From assembly GCA_020328135.1 (NCBI GenBank), contig JAIXNA010000022.1:1-6941 (forward strand): DNA of 6,941 nt, written 5' to 3'. The notes beneath the pieces were generated by a model. That model was not told where the DNA came from and searched no databases. It saw nothing but the letters and a program-made list of their open reading frames with translations. Origin of the DNA: Candidatus Endomicrobiellum dinenymphae (GTDB lineage: Bacteria; Elusimicrobiota; Endomicrobiia; Endomicrobiales; Endomicrobiaceae). This document shows positions 1-6,745 of this stretch, piece after piece. A program made the translations under genes and the position numbers. Positions within the stretch are counted from its first letter, which is position 1. Every line of letters begins with the position of its first letter.

Positions 1-351
1 CAATACCACAAGGTGAAAGAGTAAATTATTGGACGGAATACTCTGAAATTCTTGGAGAATTCATTGAAGAAAAGTTTCATCCTCCCATCGATGAGGGTCT
101 TCAAGGTAAGGTCGGCAATGAAACCCTTTTCCGCATATTCTCAAACCAATTTTCAATATCCTGCGTCTGCTCTTCAAGTTTATCGATCCGTTTTCCAAGA
201 TTGGCGTTTTGCGTGTATAGTAAAGGGTTATTAGTATCGACCTTACCTTGAAGACCCTCATCGATGGGAGGATGAAACTTTTCTTCAATGAATTCTCCAA
301 GAATTTCAGAGTATTCCGTCCAATAATTTACTCTTTCACCTTGTGGTATTG
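1..351. repeat. Perfect 114-bp inverted repeat with 123-bp spacer
   Basis: Positions 1-114 are the exact reverse complement of 238-351; pairing stops at 115/237. The repeat touches the window edge, so the arms may be longer. The right arm is ordinary coding sequence of the lipoprotein gene read on the minus strand, and the left arm repeats that coding sequence on the plus strand. The spacer 115-237 encodes a natural-looking heptad-type sequence in the lipoprotein frame. A perfect palindromic copy of coding DNA at a sequence end is typical of a fold-back chimera, for example from multiple displacement amplification or a misassembled contig end. An invertible DNA segment is the biological alternative, but no recombinase gene is visible nearby. 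Confidence 0.97.
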
Positions 352-889
352 CGTAGTCTTTGTAGTCTTTACTAGCAATGATCTTATGCTCGTCGCACTC
401 ATATTTGCCTTTGCTACACGCTATAGAGGCGCGTCCTCCTAGAATCTCCTCCAAACCCGCGAGAGATGTGTTAACTAGTCCATATTCATCATCGTCGCCA
501 TATTCTTCTATCTTTTCCGGTAGCGGATATAATTCATTAAGTTTAGCAAGATTCTTGCTCCGCTTTTCGTTCCTATCAATCGCCCTACCAGCATGCCAAT
601 ATAAGAGAACGCATATAGCCGCAATGCCAAGGACTATCGCGCCGCAATAAAAAGGGTGGTGGTAGCAATCTTCAATCACCGACCCTGAAGGGAATTTATA
701 GCTATCAGACGGGACAGCGGGAGACTCAGACAGCGAATAGTCAGTCGCTTTGGGTTCAAGCTCTTTCTCTACAGATTCAGTCTTTATATCTTCATCCGCT
801 ACAGGTTCAACACGAGCAACATCGTTACCCTTACTACATGAAGATAATATAATTGACAATGATAATAATACGGCTATGTGTTTTTTCAT
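101..889 (-). CDS. Putative lipoprotein with internal membrane segment and C-terminal coiled coil (3' end doubtful)
   Basis: I do not recognise the family. I chose the ATG at 889 rather than the one at 922: it starts directly with a lipoprotein signal (KK, a hydrophobic stretch, lipobox ILSSC with Cys18), and a GAGG lies just upstream. Acylation at Cys18 would anchor it to the inner or outer membrane. Next come an acidic linker of about 45 residues, a hydrophobic segment (about residues 70-87, including AIVLGIAAICVLLYW), a charged region with an acidic patch (EEYGDDDEYG), and a heptad-like end around KRIDKLEEQTQDIENWF. The start overlaps the stop of the upstream paralogue (TAATG), implying translational coupling. 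The last five residues and the stop are read from the left arm of the inverted repeat, so the true gene probably continues differently. A hydrophobic segment after a lipobox is odd and could mean a second membrane contact. Confidence 0.6.
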   Translation of the reverse strand: MKKHIAVLLSLSIILSSCSKGNDVARVEPVADEDIKTESVEKELEPKATDYSLSESPAVPSDSYKFPSGSVIEDCYHHPFYCGAIVLGIAAICVLLYWHAGRAIDRNEKRSKNLAKLNELYPLPEKIEEYGDDDEYGLVNTSLAGLEEILGGRASIACSKGKYECDEHKIIASKDYKDYAIPQGERVNYWTEYSEILGEFIEEKFHPPIDEGLQGKVDTNNPLLYTQNANLGKRIDKLEEQTQDIENWFENMRKRVSLPTLP

Positions 890-1257
890 TACCCCTCGGA
901 CAATATATCTTCTTTGATCCATATATTTTTAGTATCTTTTAACTTGAAACGCTCTGGCATACTTTCATTTAACGCATATATTAACGCACATACAATATGT
1001 TCTCTAAAATACATACTCACAACGACAGCAACAATGCTTAACGTATAAAGAACAGGATGCTCTCCATATCCCGAAGGGGATTTAGTTTCAACAGGCATGA
1101 CAGCGGGAGACTCAGACAGCGAATAGTCAGTCGCTTTGGGTTCAGACTCTTTCTCTACAGATTCAACATCCGATGGGGGGGTACGCGTAACATCATTACC
1201 CTTATCGCTCTTACCGCATGAAGATAATATAATTGACAATGATAATAATACGGCTAT
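713..1257. repeat. Duplicated blocks in the two lipoprotein genes
   Basis: Two blocks recur about 380-386 bp apart. Block 713-779 matches 1099-1165 with only two mismatches, and block 837-877 matches 1217-1257 exactly (41 bp). They encode the conserved linker and the signal peptide respectively. The sequence between them differs by small indels. This is direct nucleotide evidence that the two lipoprotein genes arose by tandem duplication and that the 5' halves are still near-identical while the 3' halves are not. Confidence 0.9.
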
Positions 1258-1275
1258 ATACTTTCGCATATTCAT
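889..1275 (-). CDS. Putative lipoprotein, paralogue of the downstream lipoprotein
   Basis: The protein has about 128 residues and I do not recognise the family. The start is the ATG at 1275; the ATG at 1269 is equally possible, and both give the same signal peptide. An upstream in-frame ATG at 1320 would put 15 unlikely residues before it. The signal is M-R-K, a hydrophobic core, and lipobox ILSSC (Cys20 from the first Met). The acidic linker, including ATDYSLSESPAV, is almost identical to that of the next gene. After it the two diverge: here a short hydrophobic stretch (LYTLSIVAVVVSMYF) is followed by a basic and polar tail. The stop TAA shares a base with the ATG of the downstream gene. A likely promoter lies just upstream. 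The pair looks like a recent tandem duplication in which one copy kept a longer C-terminal domain. Confidence 0.6.
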   Translation of the reverse strand: MNMRKYIAVLLSLSIILSSCGKSDKGNDVTRTPPSDVESVEKESEPKATDYSLSESPAVMPVETKSPSGYGEHPVLYTLSIVAVVVSMYFREHIVCALIYALNESMPERFKLKDTKNIWIKEDILSEG

Positions 1276-1308
1276 TTTAAACAGATATAGTGCATTAACT
1301 ACATCAAC

Positions 1309-1338
1309 ATAATAGAACAATAACTAATACAAGTTCAA
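1309..1338 (-). promoter_or_regulatory. Candidate sigma-70-type promoter for the lipoprotein pair
   Basis: On the minus strand TTGAAC (1338-1333) is followed 18 nt later by TATTAT (1314-1309), about 34 nt upstream of the chosen start at 1275. The -10 matches the consensus at five of six positions, the -35 at four of six. It sits just past, and slightly overlapping, the 3' end of the restriction endonuclease pseudogene. In AT-rich DNA such matches arise by chance, so this is only a candidate. Confidence 0.35.
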
Positions 1339-2249
1339 GTAACACAAGTAATATAAGTCAAGGTTTTCCGTCAAATCTTTATCTAAATTACCATTGTATT
1401 TTACATATGGGATACCAAATCTTTTTAGCGCCAACTCAAAATGTCTAAAGTCATCTTTATCTCCTAAAGCAATCCAACTAACTTTTAATTCATCCGCCTG
1501 ATTTTTGTTCTGTTGAGATAAAGTATTGCTACAAACAAATCAGATTTCCTTGTAAATATAACATCCGCGCTTTCCATATTGCCTTTTCCCATAAGCTTCG
1601 CGCGCAGATATTTCTTTCCATTATTGACGGGATAAAAATCAATTTCTCTATCAACTTTTTTAGTTTTATCTTTTACAAAATTTTCCGCATCATAGTATTT
1701 TTTGTCAATCTGGTATAACTTACACAAAGTAAGCATTAAATATTTTTCCATGCTTTTACCTGCTGTACTCCACAATCCGCCGTGTAATTGTGATCTTTTA
1801 ACTGCTAATGTATTGATAACTATTAAGCCTCGCTTACATTTAATTCAACGCTAACGCTTTTTAATTTTATGGTTAAAGCGAGTTCTATCTCCTTTTCTAT
1901 TTCAATAAGGGATCGAATGCTATTATACAAAGATTCAAAATGTTCATTAGCCGCTTCTATAACTATCGTTCTTGTAGCAGAATCGTACATATTACTTATG
2001 GTCTTCTTGTTAAGTCCTGTGTTTATAGCGATATCAGCAGCAGACAAATTTTCATTCATAAACGCTTTTTTATATCAATCAATTGTAATATCTTCAGAAT
2101 TTAACTTTGCAGCTACAACCTTTTTAAAGAAATCAACGACAAACTGTAAAAATTCAGCATTAATAAGATTTTACTATCCCTATACGATAATCTTGCGATT
2201 TAATAACGCGTGTGACAATGTTTCTTACTATCTGATCTGTTAATGTCAT
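1324..2249 (-). pseudogene. CfrBI-like type II restriction endonuclease, inactivated
   Basis: Joining frames gives one continuous protein of about 305 residues, close to the length I expect for this family. It starts at the ATG at 2249 (AGAGG upstream), 50 nt inside the methyltransferase 3' end. Lesions in order: one extra base near 2167-2172; an in-frame TGA at 2075-2077, probably from TGG (Trp); one base lost near 1824-1827 (joins NVSEA to LIVINTLAVKR); one base lost near 1526-1527 (joins SDLFVA to DTLSQQNKNQ). The frame then runs to TAG at 1324-1326. Recognisable pieces are a helix-turn-helix-like N-terminal half (LSAADIAINTGLNKKTISN), GGLWSTAGK, VDREIDFY and KLMGKGN-ESAD, the expected PD-(D/E)XK-type core. 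Where I expect E-x-K before LMGKGN there is R-A-K (1596-1604), so the catalytic acid seems lost too. The family name rests on remembered motifs and on the N4-cytosine-type partner. It is very unlikely to yield active enzyme. Confidence 0.8.
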
Positions 2250-3630
2250 TAGTCGCCTCTTTTTGAAATTGTTCTAATGTCAAGAATTGCGTTGTTCTCC
2301 TGTCAAACAATTTTTGATTTTTTGTTTTAGACTTCATATATTCAAAATACTTTTCTTCTTTTTCGGTTAAAAAAAATAACCTATCTAATAATTTTGCCGT
2401 TCTGCCAACCGTTCCGCTTCCCCCAAAAGGGTCAAATACCAAATCCCATTTGTATGAATAATACTGAATAACTCGCTTACAAAGTTCAACAGGAAAAACT
2501 GCCGAATGAACTTTATCAAAACAAGGGTCTATTTTCCAAACGTTAGTAGTCTCATATCCAGCTGCGACCTTGCTTTGTTTGACAGTTTCATTATCATAAC
2601 TGTGGATATTCCAATCCAGTAATTTTTCTGTCGATTTACGATAAACCATTAAATATTCTGTAATAGAGTTTGGCTTATAGCCCAATGGTTTTCTGTGTTG
2701 CATAAATCCACCAACCCTATTTTTTACGCTCGCTTCAGGTTTAAGCCAAATAATATCATCTATAAATTCCCAACCGTTTTTAACTAGGCATGAATGTAAA
2801 TCAAATGGAATAGCATACCTCTTACTTGAATGAGAACGACTAATGCGAGGAATAATAATAGGCGATGTGTTCACAACTAAAAAACGCCCCTCTTTTGTTA
2901 TTCTATGCGTTTCTGTAAAGACTTTTTCTAAAAACTCTAAATAAGCCTGATAACTTGGGTAAATTGAATAATCTCGAGCATTATAGTACGGCGGAGATGT
3001 AAAAGTTAAATGAATGCTTTCGCTAGGAACAACTTTTAAAACCTCTAAAACATCGGCATTTACAACAACATTTTTTAGAAAATCGTATGTTTGGATGCGC
3101 GATAAAATATTTTTATTCTTATTTTCTTTAGAAAAATATTCTTTATATATTATTGTTCTAACCATTTCATTGGGATGATTAACAAGAGGACGCAAGTATC
3201 TTTTAACTTCTTTATCTCGCTCAAACACAAGAAGCCCTCGTATAGCTTGGCATACAATTTTAGGGTCGTGATCTTTCAAAAAATCAAAAAATAAAGATTT
3301 ATTTGCTGGTTTTCTTTGTCGTCCGATTGACGATACTATTTCTCTACGAACACTAGTGTCAGTTTCCCTTCTATAAAGCGCAATAAGGCTGCTCGTATCG
3401 CCTTTACCATTTAGCTTGCCGACGTTTTTAACAGCATTAAGTCTAACCTGCGAATGATTGTGCTTTAAAAGTTTATATAAAAAATCAGAATTGAAATTTT
3501 CAGGCAAATGCCCTAAACTCTCAAGGATAAAGTTGATACTTCCAACATCTCGTTGAGAAGTAATAAGCGCAGCGATATTACTCCCGTCGCCTTTGCGTTT
3601 TAATTCTGTTATGCGCTGTTTGGTTAACAT
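2200..3630 (-). CDS. HEAT-repeat site-specific DNA methyltransferase (N4-cytosine type, R-M system)
   Basis: This 476-residue enzyme transfers a methyl group from S-adenosylmethionine to a specific DNA site, probably to cytosine N4. Residues about 40-165 form helical HEAT-like repeats (SQVRLNAVKNVGKL, DTSVRREIVSSIG, DPKIVCQAIRGLL, NEMVRTIIYKEYF). The methyltransferase domain follows: catalytic motif IV TSPPYY at 211-216 and the AdoMet-binding motif FDPFGGSGT at 399-407, the order of a beta-class enzyme. SPPY rather than DPPY favours N4-cytosine. The ATG at 3630 has GGAG nine bases upstream and lies 3 nt after the end of a CDF pseudogene. The last 16 codons overlap the endonuclease start, so the two were translationally coupled. 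The frame is uninterrupted. With its endonuclease dead it now acts as a solitary methylase, perhaps retained for regulation or by recent inertia. The HEAT domain is unusual and may help contact DNA or a partner. Confidence 0.9.
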   Translation of the reverse strand: MLTKQRITELKRKGDGSNIAALITSQRDVGSINFILESLGHLPENFNSDFLYKLLKHNHSQVRLNAVKNVGKLNGKGDTSSLIALYRRETDTSVRREIVSSIGRQRKPANKSLFFDFLKDHDPKIVCQAIRGLLVFERDKEVKRYLRPLVNHPNEMVRTIIYKEYFSKENKNKNILSRIQTYDFLKNVVVNADVLEVLKVVPSESIHLTFTSPPYYNARDYSIYPSYQAYLEFLEKVFTETHRITKEGRFLVVNTSPIIIPRISRSHSSKRYAIPFDLHSCLVKNGWEFIDDIIWLKPEASVKNRVGGFMQHRKPLGYKPNSITEYLMVYRKSTEKLLDWNIHSYDNETVKQSKVAAGYETTNVWKIDPCFDKVHSAVFPVELCKRVIQYYSYKWDLVFDPFGGSGTVGRTAKLLDRLFFLTEKEEKYFEYMKSKTKNQKLFDRRTTQFLTLEQFQKEATNDINRSDSKKHCHTRY

Positions 3631-3633
3631 AAA

Positions 3634-4031
3634 CTACTGCTCCAGCTTATTATTTATGGTTTCTTTTATAAGACAATTTTCTCGGCGCTTTGGCGTACAG
3701 GCGTTGTCGCGCGGCTCCACATGAATTGCAACTATGGCTTTCTAAGATTTGACGATATATAGGCGCTCATTTTTCTTGTTATCTCGTGTGATTGTTCTGC
3801 TGTTGTGTTAGGCGCAACAAGTATATGAAATTCTATAAATCTTCTATTTCCTGCTTTTCTTGTTTTAAGGTCGTGATATCCTGCAATCTCTTCATTTGTA
3901 CATATTATATTTATTGTTGCTATTTCTTCATCCGGAAGGCTTATATCAAGCAAATCTTTTGCTGATTTTACAATAAGTTGACACGCTGTTTTTATTACTT
4001 TTCGCGTTGCAGCTTCTAACACAACTTCATC
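3634..4031 (-). pseudogene. Cation diffusion facilitator (CDF) transporter, C-terminal remnant
   Basis: What remains is the cytoplasmic dimerisation domain that follows the last transmembrane helix in CDF metal exporters (Zn, Fe, Mn or similar). The hallmarks are LLDISLPDEEIA, then GYHDLKTRKAGNRRFIEFH, and after a one-base frameshift near 3735-3746 the closing IHVEP and a Cys-bearing tail ending at TAG (3634-3636). Upstream the frame is closed by TAG at 4032-4034. A GTG at 4020-4022 could start a fragment of about 96 residues ending at 3732. The roughly 200-residue membrane domain is absent: only about 340 nt separate this piece from the next gene, and they do not encode it. The fragment cannot transport anything. 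It abuts the methyltransferase start, so any promoter for that gene lies inside this dead sequence. Confidence 0.85.
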
Positions 4032-4034
4032 CTA

Positions 4035-4370
4035 TTTACAGTCATCGTCTGTTTTTACAGTTTTGTGGTATCATCTTTGGTTTGATTGTTTCTTCTTCTT
4101 TACCTTTGGCATCCGCAAGACTTTTCTCTCCTGCATTATTTTGCTCCGCAGCAATCATTGCTTCTATTTTTCCCGCGCTGCATCGTTTGACTTCCTAGCA
4201 AGGGGAACGAGCTTACTGCTTTGTCAGTCCGCTTCGCATTGCATCTATTTTTAAGCTAACGCGCAATGCATCAATATAAAGTTAGTGGGCTATGAGCAAA
4301 CGACAGCGCTGGATTGCTTCATCATTTGCCGATGGCGCAATTTAAAGCAATTTAACTATAGCATAAAAAA
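4035..4370. other. Gene-poor decay zone between the CDF remnant and the GmhB fusion
   Basis: No convincing gene was found here. On the minus strand a 38-codon frame (4158 to 4042, beginning MIAAEQNNAGEK) is hydrophilic, Lys/Glu-rich and has no clear ribosome site. It stays open in frame upstream to a TAG at 4195-4197. It could be the tail of a lost gene, and I cannot name it. The rest holds the hairpin repeat described separately and a short tandem near-repeat (4337-4346 and 4347-4356). Local GC is somewhat higher than in the flanking genes. The boundary with the truncated CDF frame near 4032 may mark the deletion that removed the transporter's membrane half. Confidence 0.5.
4175..4309. repeat. 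Long imperfect hairpin, possible dispersed intergenic repeat
   Basis: The outer arms are GCGCTG-CA-TCGTTTG (4175-4189) and CAAACGACAGCGC (4297-4309), complementary except for a two-base bulge. Inside them GCATTGC near 4237 pairs with GCAATGC near 4263, and weaker complementarity lies between. Next to the right arm is the string GGATTGCTTC, which recalls the 'CGTCATTGCGAGG...GAAGCAATC' intergenic repeats scattered in several bacterial genomes. That resemblance is from memory. The element could be a degenerate REP or MITE. It is too long and lacks a U-tract, so it is a poor terminator. Confidence 0.45.
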
Positions 4371-5771
4371 TTAGTTAATTGTAGCGCTTATAGGTCCCAA
4401 CTGGCTTTCCACACTTACACATACTGGCATCCTTTGTTTATCATCGGTAATCCAAATAGTCATTTTACCGCCTAAATCCATTATGTTTGCATCATCGGAT
4501 ACAAAAGGCTCTACCACAAAACAATTAAATGATTTTTGTTCAATTTTGATTAATTCCTTTTTTAAAACTTTCACAGTTAAAGGGTATGATGAATTTCCTG
4601 AATGTATGTTTAAGTTATATTTGCTCCCTACTTTCAAATGAAGAGTCCTAACGTAACACAATGCCGCTAAAATATCTTGAGCATATTGCGCAGTTTTGCC
4701 TTTTTGTATTGTTCCATCAACGTGTAATTGATATGTTTGCTCTACCGGCTCAAAAAAAAGATGCTCGCTTTTTTGTATCCCGTTTTGCAATGTTTTTGAT
4801 ATAAATTGGAAAGAAGATTTACTTTCTTCGTCAAACAAAGACTCAAATGTTCCGCTAATATCATAAAAAGAATTCAAAAATGATTTTGTAACTAAATCCA
4901 AGCGCGCATAACGAGCCTTTCTTCCTCTTTCGTTCCTAAAGCCATTTAATTCTAAAGATGCTTCGCCAACGGGAATAAAATTCCAAAGAATAGTATATTT
5001 AAGTTTTTCGTATTCCGGGATTTGATATTTGCCGCGTTTTTGCCAAACATATCGTTTTTTATTCTCATCCAGTTTTTTACGTTCGCTCGCAAGTTTTTGA
5101 GAAACAAAAGAATCTTGCGCTGTTTTAAAATCACCGCTAGAATACGAATTTTGCGCAAAACACAACACAGAAGAGATAGCCAGTATAGACAATAATATAT
5201 TAATTTTTTTAGTATTTTTAATTATCAAATCGACCGCTTGTTTTAAAGTTTTACATACGGCAAAAGGTTTTATTTTTTCCTTAGACACTTTAATTTGCTG
5301 TTTTTTGCCATGACCAGTAAGCACTAAAATTCCTTTACCTCCCATATTAAATCCTAGCAAATAATCTCTTGCGCTGTCGCCAATCGTATACGATTTCTTA
5401 AGATCTATACTAAAATCTTTCGAGCCCTGCATGACCATTCCAGTTTTTGGTTTTCTACAACAACAATTGTCGCTATCAATGTGTGGACAATAATAAAGAC
5501 CATCTATTTTCGCTCCTGCAATTTTAAGTAAAGAGATAAATTTCTTATTTACTTTTTCTAATTCTTCTTCTGTAATCATCCCCCTGCCAATACCCGACTG
5601 ATTCGTTACAATTATTATTTTGAAACCCGCTGTCCTAAGTTTGTTTATACTTTCTGCGGCAAAAGAATAAAGCTTTACTTGCTGAGGCGAATTTAAATAA
5701 TTTCTATCAAAAATAAGGGTTCCATCCCTATCTAAAAATACTGCAGACTTTTTAACACTTCTTGTTCCCAT
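4371..5771 (-). CDS. gmhB: GmhB heptose-1,7-bisphosphate 7-phosphatase fused to a DUF3108 domain
   Basis: This single 466-residue frame holds two proteins. Residues 1-185 are a HAD phosphatase that removes the 7-phosphate from D-glycero-manno-heptose 1,7-bisphosphate in ADP-heptose (LPS core) synthesis. It has the nucleophile motif DRDGT (Asp14, Asp16), TNQSG at 56-60, a zinc-type CPH...CCCRKP cluster (Cys95, His97, Cys103, Cys105, Lys107) and GDSARD at 131-136. Then come KNTKK, a hydrophobic run (about 190-205) and CFAQN, looking exactly like a signal peptide. Residues about 255-466 fit DUF3108 (LKYTILWNFIPVGEASLEL, ALCYVRTLHLKVGSKY), a periplasmic family. GmhB alone is usually about 180-190 residues. 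The ATG at 5771 has GGAG 8 nt upstream and overlaps lpxK by 40 nt. Either it is a true fusion (enzyme inside, DUF3108 outside) or DUF3108 starts separately at a TTG encoding residue 182. Confidence 0.85.
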   Translation of the reverse strand: MGTRSVKKSAVFLDRDGTLIFDRNYLNSPQQVKLYSFAAESINKLRTAGFKIIIVTNQSGIGRGMITEEELEKVNKKFISLLKIAGAKIDGLYYCPHIDSDNCCCRKPKTGMVMQGSKDFSIDLKKSYTIGDSARDYLLGFNMGGKGILVLTGHGKKQQIKVSKEKIKPFAVCKTLKQAVDLIIKNTKKINILLSILAISSVLCFAQNSYSSGDFKTAQDSFVSQKLASERKKLDENKKRYVWQKRGKYQIPEYEKLKYTILWNFIPVGEASLELNGFRNERGRKARYARLDLVTKSFLNSFYDISGTFESLFDEESKSSFQFISKTLQNGIQKSEHLFFEPVEQTYQLHVDGTIQKGKTAQYAQDILAALCYVRTLHLKVGSKYNLNIHSGNSSYPLTVKVLKKELIKIEQKSFNCFVVEPFVSDDANIMDLGGKMTIWITDDKQRMPVCVSVESQLGPISATIN

Positions 5772-6745
5772 TGTTCTTTCTCCGTTACAAAATGCGGATT
5801 TACGATAAGAACCGCAATTTTTTCTTTTATACTCGCGTCAATATTTTGAAATTTAACAGCATCTTTAGCTGTAATAATAAAATACGAATTTTTATCTTTT
5901 TTGCTAATTATCTTCTTAAGCATTTTGTTAGTATAACTGCTATGATCTCTAAAAACGATACTGTCTTTTACCTCTATCCCTGATTTTTCAATAGAACTTT
6001 TAAAACCTTTTGCAAAACCAACGGCGCTTAAAGAATATACGTCGGATTTTTTTAAAAGCTCAGAGCTGAAACTCGTACTCAAGTCTGTTTTTTTATATTC
6101 AAACCCATTGTAATAAGAGACAATCGATTGTTTGCCTGACAATGCAAATATTTCTGCTTCTAATTTACGGAGTTCTTTTTCAGAAATCATATCGGAATTT
6201 GTAATAATTACAAGACCAGCTCTTTTTAACGCTTCTGGTTTTTCTCTTAAAACCCCAGCCGGCATAAGCATGCCGTTACCAAATGGATTTGCAGCGTTAA
6301 CGCATACTATGTCCAAATCTCTTTGAATATTCCAATGCTGAAAACCGTCGTCTAAAATGTAAACGTCCGTACTTATTTCGGTTTCAAAATTTAAAGCGCT
6401 GAAATATCTGTCTGCGCCGACAACCACGCGCGCTTTTGGAACGCTATTTGCAACTAAAAGAGGTTCGTCGCCGCTGTCTAAAACATTAACTCCTGCCGCC
6501 CCATCTTTTAAAAGCAGAGGTTTTTTATTTTTTCTCGCATAACCGCGCGTTAAAACTGTAGGTTTTAAATCATTTTTTATAAGGAAGTTCAAAAGTTCTA
6601 TTACGATGGGCGTCTTGCCTGTTCCGCCCCAGGTAATATTGCCTACGCTTATTACAGGTCTTGAAAGTTTTTTTGGAATGCTAAATTTTCTATTTGCTTT
6701 AGACACGGTGGCATAAATTAAAGACAATGGATACAAAAATTTCAT
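5732..6745 (-). CDS. lpxK: Tetraacyldisaccharide 4'-kinase LpxK
   Basis: LpxK phosphorylates the 4' position of the lipid A disaccharide with ATP, at the inner face of the cytoplasmic membrane, giving lipid IVA. The 337 residues match the family's usual length. An N-terminal hydrophobic/amphipathic stretch (FLYPLSLIYATVS) would dock it on the membrane. The P-loop is GNITWGGTGKTP (35-46), followed by TRGY (66-69), the SGDEP segment with Asp93 (91-95), DRY (112-114), the Walker B-like DDGFQH (132-137), PAGVLREKP (162-170), FRDH with His268, and TAKDAVK (292-298). All expected motifs are present, so it should be active. The ATG overlaps the upstream glycosyltransferase stop as ATGA, and the 3' end overlaps gmhB by 40 nt, so the three genes are one translationally coupled LPS unit. 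Confidence 0.95.
   Translation of the reverse strand: MKFLYPLSLIYATVSKANRKFSIPKKLSRPVISVGNITWGGTGKTPIVIELLNFLIKNDLKPTVLTRGYARKNKKPLLLKDGAAGVNVLDSGDEPLLVANSVPKARVVVGADRYFSALNFETEISTDVYILDDGFQHWNIQRDLDIVCVNAANPFGNGMLMPAGVLREKPEALKRAGLVIITNSDMISEKELRKLEAEIFALSGKQSIVSYYNGFEYKKTDLSTSFSSELLKKSDVYSLSAVGFAKGFKSSIEKSGIEVKDSIVFRDHSSYTNKMLKKIISKKDKNSYFIITAKDAVKFQNIDASIKEKIAVLIVNPHFVTEKEQWEQEVLKSLQYF

Noticed and set aside
3..252. Plus-strand reading frame open from the window edge through the spacer of the inverted repeat
   Set aside because: It reads the copied arm of the lipoprotein gene and then the antisense of its coiled-coil region. It is a by-product of the fold-back, though it is the frame an inverted switch would use.
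1869..2243. Plus-strand frame of 124 codons across the endonuclease
   Set aside because: It is antisense to the rebuilt endonuclease, which has clear family motifs on the minus strand; the plus-strand protein shows only AT-rich hydrophobic runs.
4140..4330. Possible tRNA or small RNA in the gene-poor stretch with higher GC
   Set aside because: No TTC-A-A-type T-loop, no cloverleaf pairing and no CCA-type end; an imperfect hairpin repeat explains it better.
4337..4356. Tandem near-repeat GCAATTTAAA/GCAATTTAAC
   Set aside because: Two 10-bp units in AT-rich DNA are too few to be an operator or repeat array.
4352..4378. TTAACTA/TAGTTAA stem at the end of the GmhB fusion as a terminator
   Set aside because: Only 7 mostly AT pairs with a 13-nt loop, overlapping the stop codon and with no U-tract on the minus strand.
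4952..5158. Minus-strand frame of 68 codons inside the GmhB-DUF3108 gene
   Set aside because: It lies in an alternate frame of a well-supported domain and has no plausible start context.
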